NCBI GenBank assembly: GCA_963819685.1
Contig: CAWFXI010000007.1
Span: 62,001-126,000, forward strand
Direction of reading: 5' to 3'
DNA: 64,000 nucleotides
Source: CAIUGU01 sp963819685
GTDB taxonomy: Bacteria > Pseudomonadota > Gammaproteobacteria > Steroidobacterales > Steroidobacteraceae
Part shown: in pieces, positions 1 through 9,799 of the stretch
How positions within the stretch are numbered: the stretch's first letter is position 1
Layout: each line of letters opens with the position of its first letter
The notes under the pieces: model-generated
Told to the model about the DNA's origin: nothing
Seen by the model: the letters and a program-made list of their open reading frames with translations, nothing else
The model's database searches: none
Made by a program: the position numbers and the translations under genes

Positions 1-103
1 GGGGTGGGAATTGCCGCATTATGCCCGAGCGGCGGGACGTCCCACTGTGGGGCGTTCCCTTAACACGTTCTGTACGTGCCCTTACATCATCCCGTAATCC
101 CAA

Positions 104-136
104 GGCCGGCCGTGATTGGCAGGAATCAGGCCGGCC
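104..136. other. Strong hairpin downstream of the microprotein gene
   Basis: The 8-bp arms GGCCGGCC at 104-111 and 129-136 pair, and the stem continues with TGATT (113-117) against AATCA (124-128) around a 6-nt loop, with one bulged G at 112. The structure starts 12 nt beyond the stop of the 24-residue ORF read on the minus strand. No T-tract follows on either strand, so it is more likely an RNA-stabilising stem than an intrinsic terminator. Positions 1-103 show no gene I can support. Confidence 0.5.
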
Positions 137-148
137 GACCGTTGCAGG

Positions 149-223
149 TCAGTTCGTGAGATCCATATACATCCCGAGCACGACGCTACCCAGGAACACA
201 ATGGCAATGATGGTCATGAACAT
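149..223 (-). CDS. 24-residue single-span membrane microprotein
   Basis: A short ORF begins at ATG 223 and ends at TGA 149. Its translation starts MFMTIIAIVFLGSVV and ends YMDLTN, so residues 2-19 form one hydrophobic helix with a short polar tail. A near-perfect Shine-Dalgarno GAGGAGG lies 5-6 nt before the ATG. A plausible sigma70 promoter is at 270-299, and a strong stem follows the stop. This combination of signals is what supports the call, because the protein is too short for composition statistics. I do not recognise the family. It would be a monotopic inner-membrane peptide, perhaps modulating a larger membrane complex, but that is inference. It points the same way as rho but is separated from it by the rho terminator. 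Confidence 0.55.
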   Translation of the reverse strand: MFMTIIAIVFLGSVVLGMYMDLTN

Positions 224-269
224 AGGAACCTCCTCAGCAAAGATGATGCAATGCAACATCTTGCTGTGC

Positions 270-299
270 AGCATATCAGAGGAGGTAGACTCAGTTCAA
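270..299 (-). promoter_or_regulatory. Putative sigma70 promoter for the microprotein
   Basis: Read on the minus strand, TTGAAC (294-299) and TATGCT (270-275) are separated by 18 nt. Both are near the -35 and -10 consensus. Transcription would begin near 263 and give a leader of about 40 nt before the GAGGAGG ribosome site. Prediction by eye only. Confidence 0.4.
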
Positions 300-412
300 T
301 CCAGCCGCTAACCCTTTGTTTTTAATAGAGGTCAATAAATTCTGATCCTGCGGCGCAACAGAAATTTGCCTTCGATGAAGTCCTCTGGCTGATCCATGTG
401 CGTGGTTGACCC

Positions 413-444
413 CGGAAAAGAAAAGGGGCGCACATGGCGCCCCT
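413..444 (-). terminator. Rho-independent terminator after rho
   Basis: The arms AGGGGCGC (424-431) and GCGCCCCT (437-444) form an 8-bp stem with a 5-nt loop. On the minus strand the stem is followed by TTTTCTTTTCC, a good U-tract, about 160 nt beyond the rho stop. On the plus strand GATACTTTTT follows, so weak bidirectional function is possible. Apart from this and the microprotein promoter I see nothing in 224-603. Confidence 0.75.
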
Positions 445-603
445 GATACTTTTTGTTGTCCTCTGTCCAGCAATGTGGCGGCTTTCGCAATGGCGCTCAA
501 GGCATGTACATCGAGAGCGTACTCGTGCGTTCACGAGTCGCTTCGACGCCAGCCCACACCTTCGCTGCCCGCTCTCTAATTCCCCCCGTGCGCCCCCATG
601 AAT

Positions 604-2069
<1,466 letters not shown>

Positions 2070-2073
<4 letters not shown>

Positions 2074-2399
2074 AGTTTGGTATCCAGAAATGCAGCCAGA
2101 TCCGATTTGCGCAGCGCGCCTACCTTCTGGCCTTCGACCTGCCCGTTCTTGAACAGAATGAGCGTGGGAATGCCGCGAACATTGAAACGCTGCGGCGTCT
2201 TGGGGTTTTCGTCGATATTGAGCTTGGCGATGGTGACCTTGTCCTTGTACTCGGCCGCGATCTCATCGAGCATCGGGGCGATCATCTTGCAGGGCCCGCA
2301 CCATTCGGCCCAGAAATCGAGAAGTACAGGCTGACGCGCTTTCAGCACGTTCTCGTCAAAACTCGTATCCGTGACATGCACGATGTGCTCACTGCTCAC
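2070..2399 (-). CDS. trxA: Thioredoxin
   Basis: Small cytoplasmic dithiol reductase that keeps protein thiols reduced and supplies electrons to ribonucleotide reductase and other enzymes. The WCGPC active site (Cys34 and Cys37 with the start chosen here), the cis-Pro segment RGIPTL and the final FKNGQ/VGALRK strands are all present, giving about 109 residues, the usual length. I place the start at GTG 2399 rather than the upstream ATG at 2438. GGAGG lies 9 nt before the GTG, and the extra 13 residues have no counterpart in thioredoxins. The stop overlaps the GTG start of rho, so the two genes form one operon, as in Escherichia coli. Confidence 0.95.
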
Positions 2400-2892
2400 C
2401 AGGAAAATCCTCCAGGGATTTGTGTTGATGGTATCCATTTGGGATGGTCGGGCGGGATGGGTAGGAGATTTAAGGGAAAAACAGGGGGAACTAATGGGGT
2501 TTACCGGCTATGTGACCCGATGGAGCGACTCTGAATGAGTAACTTGGGTGAGTGACTATGGGTGCCCGGTCAGGCACAATACTTGAGCAGTTGGCGGCTT
2601 TACCTTAGCGCTGCGCTCGTACGCTGGAATTTAAGACTTTGGATTATGAGCGGCTGCAACCCTAACCGGTTGACTGACCTGAAGCGGACTCGTCGTTGCC
2701 TTGAGTGAACTGATTGTGCCGGGATGATCGGTCGGCGGGTGCGGATGAGTCCGCTCTGTTGGGCTGTATTTAAGCTGGCCCTTCCGGAATTTGCAAGCCT
2801 CGACTTGAATCCCTTGTCCAAACTTCACAATTCTGACGATAACAACCTGACGGAACTACCGTACCCAATGAACCTGAACCCGGCGGCCAGCA
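2400..2892. other. Intergenic region between divergent trxA and rhlB
   Basis: This stretch of nearly 500 bp separates the divergently read trxA-rho and rhlB and must hold both promoters. Short ORFs at 2600-2828 overlap one another in two frames and lack ribosome sites, so I do not call them genes. No clear operator, hairpin terminator or RNA gene was seen. Confidence 0.5.
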
Positions 2893-4392
2893 ATGGCTGA
2901 ATCCCACCTTACCGAACTCTCCTTTTCAAGCCTGCACTTGCCGGAATCCCTGCAAAAGGGACTCGCGGATGCCAACTTCGAACGCTGCACGCCCATCCAG
3001 GCGCAGACATTGCCGAGGGCACTTGCCGGCCTCGATGTGGCCGGTCAGGCACAGACGGGCACCGGCAAGACGGCAGCCTTCCTGGTTGCGCTGTTCGCCC
3101 GGCTCCTCAAGGAACCCGCGCCTCCGGGGCGACAGACCAACGCGCCTCGGGCACTGATTCTGGCACCCACTCGTGAACTGGCCGTCCAGATCCACAGCGA
3201 TGCCGAGGTCCTGTGTTCGCACACCGGCCTGACGTTGGGGCTCGCATTTGGCGGCGTGGATTACGACAAGCAGCGACGTCATCTCGAAGCAGGCGTCGAT
3301 GTGCTGATCGGCACACCGGGCCGCATCATCGATTTCTTCAAGCAGCGCGTATTCGATTTGCGTTCAGTACAGGCTGTCGTACTCGACGAAGCCGATCGCA
3401 TGTTCGATCTCGGTTTCATCGCCGACATCCGCTTCATCCTGCGACGCCTGCCGGCACCGGATCAACGGCTGAACATGCTGTTTTCAGCCACTTTGTCGCA
3501 GCGTGTGCTGGAACTCGCCTATGAGCACATGAACGATCCACAGCTCGTACGCATCGAACCCGACAAGATGACGGTGGATCGGGTAACGCAGGTCATCTAC
3601 TACCCTTCCATGGACGAAAAGCCGCGGCTGCTGGTCGGGCTGCTGAAGCACATGGATCCGACCCGCAGCATGGTGTTCGTCAATACCAAGCGCTGCGCAG
3701 AAGATCTTGAACGCACCCTGCGTGGCAATGGTATCAACGCGGAGGCGATCTCCGGCGACGTGCCGCAACGCAAGCGTTTGCGCATGTTGCGCGACTTTCA
3801 CGATGGCACGCTGGCAGTGTTGATCGGCACCGACGTCGCTTCGCGCGGGCTGCATGTTCCTGCTGTCAGCCACGTCTTCAACTACGATCTGCCGCAGGAT
3901 CCGGAGGACTACGTGCATCGCATCGGCCGCACCGCCCGCGCAGGCGCCGAAGGGGATGCGATCAGCTTCGGCTGCGAAGAGTATGCCGTCGCCATTCCGG
4001 ACATCGAGGCCTACATCGGCCGCAAGCTGCCGGTCGCACCCATTCCACTCGAAATGCTGGCCGAGCTCGGGCCTTCTGAATCTCGAGCCAAACAGCGCTT
4101 CCGCGTCCATGGCGAATCGCCGGATGATCTGCCCAACCAGGATAGAGGTCAGGAACGGCGTCATGGTCGTGGCGGACGGCGCGGCGGGCCTTCTTCGTCG
4201 GGTGGACCGCGGCGTGAGAACCGTGCGCCCGCTGCTGCACAGACTGCGCCGGCACCGAAAGAAGCGGTGGCGCCAGCACCTGAAGGAGGAACAGAAGGTG
4301 TCGCACCGCCGAAGCGTCGACGTCGACGTCGACGCGGTCAGGGTGGCAGTGGCATCACTCCCGCTGGCAGTCCAGCGGACCCTTCAGCCTAG
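2893..4392 (+). CDS. rhlB: ATP-dependent DEAD-box RNA helicase RhlB
   Basis: RNA helicase that in enterobacteria unwinds structured RNA for the RNase E degradosome. Visible motifs are the Q motif near 32-37, Walker A AQTGTGKT at 53-60, PTRELA, GG, TPGR, DEAD in VVLDEADRM, SAT, and the second RecA domain ending with HRIGRTARAG. The fold ends near residue 400. A low-complexity tail of about 90 residues rich in Arg, Gly, Pro and Ala follows, finishing with a run of arginines from repeated CGTCGA codons; such tails bind RNA or partner proteins. The gene is divergent from trxA-rho, the classical neighbourhood of RhlB, which supports that name over other DEAD-box helicases. The ATG at 2893 has only a weak upstream GGCGG. 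Confidence 0.93.
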   Translation: MAESHLTELSFSSLHLPESLQKGLADANFERCTPIQAQTLPRALAGLDVAGQAQTGTGKTAAFLVALFARLLKEPAPPGRQTNAPRALILAPTRELAVQIHSDAEVLCSHTGLTLGLAFGGVDYDKQRRHLEAGVDVLIGTPGRIIDFFKQRVFDLRSVQAVVLDEADRMFDLGFIADIRFILRRLPAPDQRLNMLFSATLSQRVLELAYEHMNDPQLVRIEPDKMTVDRVTQVIYYPSMDEKPRLLVGLLKHMDPTRSMVFVNTKRCAEDLERTLRGNGINAEAISGDVPQRKRLRMLRDFHDGTLAVLIGTDVASRGLHVPAVSHVFNYDLPQDPEDYVHRIGRTARAGAEGDAISFGCEEYAVAIPDIEAYIGRKLPVAPIPLEMLAELGPSESRAKQRFRVHGESPDDLPNQDRGQERRHGRGGRRGGPSSSGGPRRENRAPAAAQTAPAPKEAVAPAPEGGTEGVAPPKRRRRRRRGQGGSGITPAGSPADPSA

Positions 4393-4399
4393 GGAAGCT

Positions 4400-4470
4400 C
4401 AGGTTTTCCCGCTTCTACTGAGCTGTCAGCGATGCAACTGATTGCAATACAAGGCTCGCAGGGAAACCTG
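4400..4470. repeat. Inverted repeat between convergent rhlB and yrfG
   Basis: CAGGTTTTCCC (4400-4410) and GGGAAACCTG (4461-4470) are inverted copies with a single bulged base and a loop of 50 nt. The repeat lies in the gap between the two stop codons. No T-tract follows, so any terminator role is uncertain. Confidence 0.35.
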
Positions 4471-4491
4471 ATGTTGCAAAATGCTGGTAGA

Positions 4492-5211
4492 TCAGAATAT
4501 TTCTCGACCTGAGAGCTCGGGAAGCAAGTCGCAGACCGAGTGCACTGCTGGAAACTCCTCGACAACATGAGGCGGCAGCGTGGTATCCGGGCGCGCCACC
4601 GCAAACACTTGCGCCACCCCATGTGAGCGCGCGGCTCGCAGCACTGACAGACTGTCGTCAACAAACAGCGAGCGCCCCGCATCGTAGACTCCTCGAGCGT
4701 CCAGTGCCTGCCAGAACTCCGGGTGCTCCTTGGGGAAGCCAAGGCTGTGCGAACTGATGAGTTCGTCGAAGAAATCGGCAAGCCCGGTCTGCTCCGCCTT
4801 GATCCGCAGGCTGTCGTGGTGCGCGTTGGTCACGAGCAGCAAACGCTTGCCGCGCTGCCTTAGTGCCTCCAGAAAGGAGGTCGCTCCGGGCAGATACCGG
4901 ATATGTTCGCGCACCTCGTGCTTCATGGCCGCAACATCGAAACCCAGGTTGCGGCTCCAGAAGTCCGTGCAATACCACTCCAGCGTGCCTTGCCTGGCAG
5001 CGAATCTCGGCGTCAGCTCGCTGCGCGCTGCTGCGTACGACAATCCATGCAGCTCGGCGTATCGTTGTGGCACCTTTTCGCGCCAGAAATGGTTGTCAAA
5101 GCTGAGATCAAGCAGCGTGCCGTCCATATCGAGCAGTACGGTGTCAACGCGCGACCAGTCCGGGCCTGCGTCGGCTGGCGGCACCGTGGATTTGGCGGGA
5201 GTCTGGCTCAA
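4492..5211 (-). CDS. yrfG: HAD-family GMP/IMP nucleotidase YrfG
   Basis: Cytoplasmic HAD phosphatase. The E. coli YrfG homologue dephosphorylates purine monophosphates. Motif I is DMDGTLLDLSFDN, with the FDN extension that marks the YrfG branch; motif II is LLVTNAH, the motif III lysine is in GFPKEHPEFW, and motif IV is LFVDDS. The family starts with a short segment followed by WxxVDTVLLDMDG, here DWSRVDTVLLDMDG. The reading frame stays open upstream through the divergent cysQ start, which cannot all be coding. Candidate starts are TTG 5211 and GTG 5184; neither has a good Shine-Dalgarno, so the N-terminus is uncertain. In pseudomonads yrfG, nudE and cysQ are neighbours, matching the cysQ next door. 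Confidence 0.88.
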   Translation of the reverse strand: MSQTPAKSTVPPADAGPDWSRVDTVLLDMDGTLLDLSFDNHFWREKVPQRYAELHGLSYAAARSELTPRFAARQGTLEWYCTDFWSRNLGFDVAAMKHEVREHIRYLPGATSFLEALRQRGKRLLLVTNAHHDSLRIKAEQTGLADFFDELISSHSLGFPKEHPEFWQALDARGVYDAGRSLFVDDSLSVLRAARSHGVAQVFAVARPDTTLPPHVVEEFPAVHSVCDLLPELSGREIF

Positions 5212-5254
5212 GTTGCTGGCCGCTCTGGCAGGGTAGAAGAATCGTGACCCCGGT

Positions 5255-6067
5255 ATGATAGCGCCTGTGACCCCCACTTCCCTGAATGCACTCCTTGACG
5301 CCGTCCTGGCGATTGGCGAGGACGCTGCCCACGCCATTCTCAAGGTCTACGCCACCGACTTTGCGGTTGATCACAAGGCAGATACCTCGCCGCTGACGGA
5401 AGCAGACCGTGCGGCCCATGGAATCATCAGTCGCGGCCTCGCCGAGCTGACGCCGGATATACCCGTGCTCTCGGAAGAATCGCCTGCCAGCCAGCACGAG
5501 TTCGCGACGCGCCGACATTGGTCCAGGCTCTGGCTTGTTGACCCACTCGACGGGACGCGTGAATTCGTCAACCGCAATGGCGAGTTCACGATCAATATCG
5601 CGCTGGTCAGCAATCACCAGCCGGTTCTTGGCCTGGTGCTCGCTCCCGCTCTCGATCTGGCCTATGGCGGCACCAGCGGCAACGGCGCCTGGCGACGTCA
5701 GCGGGGTGAGACGCAAGCGATCGAGGTGTACAAGCCCGCACGCACCCGCCCTGTCGTCGCCGGTAGCCGCTCGCATCGCGGAGCATCGCTGGATGCGATG
5801 CTGGCCCGGATCGGTGACCATGAACTGCTCTCGGTCGGCAGCGCCCTCAAGCTCTGCCTCGTCGCGGAAGGAACCGCGGACCTTTACCCGCGCCTCGGCG
5901 ACACCTTCGAATGGGATACTGCTGCCGGCCAGGCGGTGCTGGAAGCCGCGGGTGGAGCGGTCGTTGATCTGACGGGCAAGCCGCTGCGGTACAACGAGCG
6001 GGAAAGTCTGCGCAACCCGCACTTCCTCGCCTGCAGTGATATGACGCGGGAATGGTGGAAAATCTGA
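5255..6067 (+). CDS. cysQ: 3'(2'),5'-bisphosphate nucleotidase CysQ
   Basis: Hydrolyses 3'-phosphoadenosine 5'-phosphate, the by-product of sulfate assimilation, to AMP. It belongs to the inositol-monophosphatase fold with Mg-dependent, Li-sensitive chemistry. The metal-binding motifs are visible: LSEES around residue 75, the DPLDGTREF signature around 97-105, and the C-terminal EWDTAAGQAVLEAAGG. The length of 270 residues is slightly above the usual 246-265. The ATG at 5255 lies within 45-70 bp of the divergent yrfG start, so the promoters overlap the coding starts. A GTG at 5267 is an alternative start. The stop TGA shares a base with the next ATG (TGATG). Confidence 0.93.
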   Translation: MIAPVTPTSLNALLDAVLAIGEDAAHAILKVYATDFAVDHKADTSPLTEADRAAHGIISRGLAELTPDIPVLSEESPASQHEFATRRHWSRLWLVDPLDGTREFVNRNGEFTINIALVSNHQPVLGLVLAPALDLAYGGTSGNGAWRRQRGETQAIEVYKPARTRPVVAGSRSHRGASLDAMLARIGDHELLSVGSALKLCLVAEGTADLYPRLGDTFEWDTAAGQAVLEAAGGAVVDLTGKPLRYNERESLRNPHFLACSDMTREWWKI

Positions 6068-6546
6068 TGCTCAGCTGGGGCATGCTGGTCTGCGTCATCA
6101 TCGGGGCATTCGTCGCCTGGTTCTGGCACGACAGTCTTGGCGTACGCGAACGCGCCAACCAGGCTGCCATGGAAGCCTGTCAGCAGCTGCAACTGCAGTT
6201 CCTGGACGGAACGGTGGCCTTTACCCGGCTGTGGCCAGCACGCGGCCACGATGGCAGGATGACACTGAGGCGCACCTATGTGTTCGATTACACAGCGGAT
6301 AGCGTCGCGAGACGGCAGGGCTTCGTGGTCCTTCTCGGGCAACGGGTCGAATCGGTCGGCTTTGCCAACGATGCGACGCCAGCAAGAAGCGCGTCCAGAA
6401 ACACAGAGAGGGTCGCCCCGATATCCACGGAGCCGCGGGACACTTCCTTCCCGGTGACCGGCAACGTCTACGACCTCAAGTCCTGGCGCGACGATCCTCG
6501 CCGGAGCAAGCCGCCTGCGCAAGGAAACGGCCATGGGGATAGTTGA
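6067..6546 (+). CDS. DUF3301 domain protein, N-terminally membrane anchored
   Basis: About 159 residues. The first 20 residues (MLSWGMLVCVIIGAFVAWFW) form one transmembrane helix, followed by a cytoplasmic domain typical of DUF3301, with the amphipathic segment ANQAAMEACQQLQLQFLDGT and the strands WPARGHDGRMTLRRTYVFDY. The function of the family is unknown. The ATG at 6067 is chosen because it overlaps the cysQ stop as TGATG; an ATG at 6052 lies inside cysQ and would add five residues. DUF3301 genes are often found just after cysQ in gammaproteobacteria. The C-terminal 45 residues after the domain are variable and polar. Confidence 0.82.
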   Translation: MLSWGMLVCVIIGAFVAWFWHDSLGVRERANQAAMEACQQLQLQFLDGTVAFTRLWPARGHDGRMTLRRTYVFDYTADSVARRQGFVVLLGQRVESVGFANDATPARSASRNTERVAPISTEPRDTSFPVTGNVYDLKSWRDDPRRSKPPAQGNGHGDS

Positions 6547-6662
6547 GCGCGCGGGCCCGGCACTGATTGGCATCGTGACTCCCGTTGGCTAAAGTACGCG
6601 TTGCCGCGCTGGACCCCCCTTTTTTTCTCAAGCACCCCGGACAGGATCGCAACCCCGCCTCA

Positions 6663-6887
6663 ATGAGCGATCTCGAAAACAACGTTGAAACCGAGACTTT
6701 CCGCCGCCTGGCACGGCTCCGGGATCTGCGCATCGAGCATCGTGACCTGGACGACGTGATCCATCGGGTGCAGCTCGATCTGTATGCGGACGAGATCCAG
6801 CTCCGCAGGCTCAAGAAGCGCAAGCTCCTGCTCAAGGATCAGATCGCGCGCCTGGAAAGCGGGCTCATTCCCGACCTGAACGCCTGA
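6663..6887 (+). CDS. YdcH-family (DUF465) coiled-coil protein
   Basis: A 74-residue acidic/basic helical protein. FRRLARLRDLRIEHRDLDD, followed by EIQLRRLKKRKLLLKDQIARLE, is the YdcH/DUF465 pattern: two helices predicted to form an antiparallel coiled coil. The function is unknown; members are abundant small cytoplasmic proteins. The ATG at 6663 gives the family's normal length. An ATG at 6585 would add 26 residues unlike the family. It lies between the DUF3301 and MscS genes in the same direction. Confidence 0.82.
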   Translation: MSDLENNVETETFRRLARLRDLRIEHRDLDDVIHRVQLDLYADEIQLRRLKKRKLLLKDQIARLESGLIPDLNA

Positions 6888-6921
6888 GATCCGGACCCCC
6901 GGACTCACGCAGCACCCGCCA

Positions 6922-8268
6922 ATGCAAAGACTCTTCGAGAATCTGGGCCGCCAACTGCAGGCTCTGCTTGAACCGGGCGCCCTGCTGCAAATCGCTGCCG
7001 TCGCGGTGACCGTTCTGCTGGCCTGGTGGGTGGGCCGAACTGCGAAGGAAGCAGCGTCCCGGTACACGCGCGAGCGCACCGGCCTGCACGGTTACGTTAC
7101 CGAAGCGTTGTTGATCCTGAGTCCTCATCTGACCGCACTGGTGCTCACTGCCGCGATCGGCGGGTTCCTCCATGCCTTGAAGGCGCCCACCGCGATCATC
7201 GACACGGCTGTCACGCTCACCGCCCTGTTGCTGTTGATCCGGCTGGTGATGTACCTGATCCGCCTCGCCCTCGGCGAGCGCGCGCCCATCAAGGGTTGGG
7301 GGAATACCTTAAGCCTCATCGTCTGGGCAGCCTTGTCGTTGCGGGCGCTAGGCTGGTTCGAGCCGCTGGTGGAAGCACTCGACAGCGTCGGCATCAGCGC
7401 TGGCACCGCCCGAATTTCGGTCTGGTCGGTCGTCAAGCTGCTGTTCACCGTCAGCCTGTTCATCCTCGTCGCAGCATCCGTGGCCCGCTGGATGGAACGG
7501 CGCGTGATGTCGATGACCGGACTTGCGATGGGCACGAGGATCGGCGTTTCGAAATTCACCCAGGCATCGCTCATCGGCCTGTCGATCCTGCTCGGATTGA
7601 ATGCCGCCGGACTCGATCTCACCACGCTCAACGTGCTGACCGGCGCCATCGGCATCGGCCTCGGCTTCGGTCTGCAGGCGATTGCCGCAAACTTCGTCAG
7701 CGGCTTCGTGCTGCTGATGGACCGTTCCATCAAGCCGGGGGATGTCATCAGCTTTACCGGCGTGATGGGCACGACGACGGAAGGCTTTGGCTGGGTGCAG
7801 GAACTGCGCGGCCGCTATGTCGTCGTCAGGGATCGCGATGGCGTCGAAACCCTGGTGCCGAATCAGCACCTGATCACGAACCCGGTGATCAACTGGAGCT
7901 ATACCGATCCACGCGTCCGCCTCAAGCTGCCCGTGCGGGTGAGCTACAAGGATGATCCGGAAGAAGCCCTCGCAGCGCTGCTCGATGCGACGGAAGGGCA
8001 TCCGCGTATATTGCGCGAGCCCGCCCCGGTCTCGCGTCTGATGGGGTTCAATGAATATGGCTTCGACCTGGAACTTCGGTTCTGGATTTCGGATCCACAG
8101 GAAGGCGTCAACAATGTCCGCTCGGATGTGAATCGGATGATCTGGCGGCTGTTCCAGCAACACGGCTTCACGATTCCGGTCGCACAGCGGGAAGTGGTGC
8201 TGGAAATGAGGCAAGGGGACAGAGGGCGGGGCACAGGGGACAGCGGCCAGGAAGCCAGGCCTTCATAA
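6922..8268 (+). CDS. Small-conductance mechanosensitive channel (MscS family)
   Basis: Inner-membrane channel that opens under membrane tension to release solutes during hypo-osmotic shock. The 448 residues start with several transmembrane helices (about 21-40, 65-90, 93-115, 125-145, 165-185). The pore-lining TM3 region follows, with the family hallmark GAIGIGLGFGLQAIAANFVS near 245-265, and then VLLMDRSIKPGDVI leading into the beta domain. The cytoplasmic beta domain includes the canonical VPNQHLI and INWSYTDPRVRL segments. The last 25 residues are polar and low-complexity. The N-terminal helices exceed the three of E. coli MscS, placing it in the mid-size group of the family. ATG 6922 is 35 bp after the YdcH stop. 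Confidence 0.93.
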   Translation: MQRLFENLGRQLQALLEPGALLQIAAVAVTVLLAWWVGRTAKEAASRYTRERTGLHGYVTEALLILSPHLTALVLTAAIGGFLHALKAPTAIIDTAVTLTALLLLIRLVMYLIRLALGERAPIKGWGNTLSLIVWAALSLRALGWFEPLVEALDSVGISAGTARISVWSVVKLLFTVSLFILVAASVARWMERRVMSMTGLAMGTRIGVSKFTQASLIGLSILLGLNAAGLDLTTLNVLTGAIGIGLGFGLQAIAANFVSGFVLLMDRSIKPGDVISFTGVMGTTTEGFGWVQELRGRYVVVRDRDGVETLVPNQHLITNPVINWSYTDPRVRLKLPVRVSYKDDPEEALAALLDATEGHPRILREPAPVSRLMGFNEYGFDLELRFWISDPQEGVNNVRSDVNRMIWRLFQQHGFTIPVAQREVVLEMRQGDRGRGTGDSGQEARPS

Positions 8269-8283
8269 CACCAAGGATTCATC

Positions 8284-8883
8284 GTGTATTCGATTGTTCT
8301 GTACCTCGTGGCCGGATGGTCCGGCTTCTTCGTCATGGGTGTCGAGTTGCTGGGCGGCCGCCTGCTGGCTCCCTATTTCGGCAGCAGCATCTACGTCTGG
8401 GGTGCACTGATCACGATCTTCATGCTCGCGCTGTCCATCGGCTATCTCGCAGGCGGACGATTGTCCATCCACTCACCCAGTCTGCGCAGGCTCGGGCTCA
8501 TCCTCATCCTGGCGGCCGTGACCGTGGCACCGATGCTGTTTTTTGGCAACGGCATGCTGGATTCGGTTTCAACGGCCATCGAAGACCCCCGCTTCGGGTC
8601 GCTGATCGGCTCAGCCGCGCTGTTCTTCATTCCGACGACCATCTCGGGCATGGTGTCGCCGTATGCGATCCGGCTGCTGGTAGAGGACCGCGCCACTTCA
8701 GGCCGCAATGCGGGGCATCTGTTTTTCGTGTCGACTTTCGGCAGCGCTGCGGGCACGATCCTGACTTCTTTCTATCTGGTGCTGTGGCTGGAAGTGAACC
8801 AGATCCTGATTACGATGATTGCCATCTCGATTGCTCTTGGCATCGTCGCGTGCCTTCTTCCAAAGAACCGGAGAGATGAATGA
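8284..8883 (+). CDS. Six-span membrane protein, MFS half of a fused MFS/spermidine synthase type system
   Basis: 199 residues with six predicted transmembrane helices (about 6-26, 39-59, 69-89, 110-130, 145-168, 170-192). GVELLGGRLLAPYFGSSIYVWG is the conserved start of the membrane half of fused MFS transporter/spermidine synthase proteins. Here the membrane and synthase halves are separate genes: the stop TGA overlaps the next ATG (ATGA at 8880-8883), so they are translationally coupled. The start is GTG 8284, with AAGGA about 8 nt upstream. No substrate can be assigned. The coupling suggests the two products form one complex. Confidence 0.85.
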   Translation: MYSIVLYLVAGWSGFFVMGVELLGGRLLAPYFGSSIYVWGALITIFMLALSIGYLAGGRLSIHSPSLRRLGLILILAAVTVAPMLFFGNGMLDSVSTAIEDPRFGSLIGSAALFFIPTTISGMVSPYAIRLLVEDRATSGRNAGHLFFVSTFGSAAGTILTSFYLVLWLEVNQILITMIAISIALGIVACLLPKNRRDE

Positions 8884-9770
8884 TATCGCCTCGCCTGCTA
8901 CCCCTTCTCGTATTGGCGCTCGTTGCCGGCATGCCGTTCGGACTGCAGGCCCAGGAGTTGATCCACTCCGAGAAGTCCTTGTATCGGCAGGTGCTCGTCT
9001 ATGAGGACAAGGACTCACGCTGCATGTGCTTCACTGTGCGCTGCTCCAAAGGCCGCCAGACCTGCATCTATGTCAAGAACGTGGATCATCTTGCCCTTGG
9101 TTATTCGGAATCGATGCTGTCGGCGCTGTACATCGAGCCCAAACCGAAAAGCATCCTGATCATCGGCTTAGGGGGCGGCGTGCTGCCGCGGACGCTGGCC
9201 AAGCTGCTCCCGGATGTGAAGATCGATGTCGTGGAAATCGATCCGGCTGTTACGAAGGTTGCGGAAAAGTACTTTGAGTTCAAGCAGGGGTCGAATATCA
9301 CAGTGACCGAGGTAGATGGTCGTGTGTTCGTGAAGCGTGCCGGTCGCGAGAACAAAACGTACGACATCGTGATGCTCGATGCCTTCGATCACGAGTACAT
9401 TCCGGAGCATCTGCTCACGCAGGAATTCCTGCAGGAAGTGAAGCAGCTGTTGCATCCCGGATCGCTGCTGGTCGCGAATACGTTTTCGTCCAGCGGTCTG
9501 TATGACTATGAATCGGTGACGTACCAGAAGGTCTTTGGCGAGTTCTACAACCTGAAGACTGCCAACCGCGTGATCATTGCCCGCATTGGCGCACTGCCGA
9601 GCGTTGAAGAAATCACCGCGAACAGCAAGCAATGGGAGACCGCGCTGGCGCAGTTCAGGATGTCTTCGAGCGATGTGCTGCCGTTGTTCAGCACGAAAGT
9701 CGACTGGAATCCGCAGGCGCGGGTGTTGACTGATCAGTACTCACCCGCGAATTTGCTGAATTCGCGTTGA
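8880..9770 (+). CDS. Spermidine synthase-like protein with N-terminal signal sequence
   Basis: 296 residues with a class I methyltransferase-type Rossmann fold of the spermidine synthase group: glycine loop IIGLGGGVLPRTL, acidic nucleotide-binding residue in VVEIDPAV, and YDIVMLDAFDHEYIPEHL. The N-terminus RLLPLLVLALVAGMPFGLQAQE looks like a cleavable signal peptide, unlike cytoplasmic SpeE. Four cysteines cluster around residues 43-62 (CMCFTVRC and QTC), which would suit disulfides outside the cytoplasm. Aminopropyl donors are not known in the periplasm, so either the segment is a membrane anchor with the domain inside, or the domain no longer makes spermidine. It is coupled by a 4-bp overlap to the six-span membrane protein. 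Confidence 0.82.
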   Translation: MISPRLLPLLVLALVAGMPFGLQAQELIHSEKSLYRQVLVYEDKDSRCMCFTVRCSKGRQTCIYVKNVDHLALGYSESMLSALYIEPKPKSILIIGLGGGVLPRTLAKLLPDVKIDVVEIDPAVTKVAEKYFEFKQGSNITVTEVDGRVFVKRAGRENKTYDIVMLDAFDHEYIPEHLLTQEFLQEVKQLLHPGSLLVANTFSSSGLYDYESVTYQKVFGEFYNLKTANRVIIARIGALPSVEEITANSKQWETALAQFRMSSSDVLPLFSTKVDWNPQARVLTDQYSPANLLNSR

Positions 9771-9799
9771 GAGCACACTTCGGACGCTGACAAGGGTTT

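Noticed and set aside
2492..2539. 14-codon plus-strand ORF after AGGGGG upstream of rhlB
   Set aside because: Very short, no promoter evidence and no hydrophobic or otherwise distinctive sequence.
2600..2828. Overlapping short minus-strand ORFs in the trxA-rhlB gap
   Set aside because: Two frames overlap almost completely, no ribosome site is present and composition is not protein-like.
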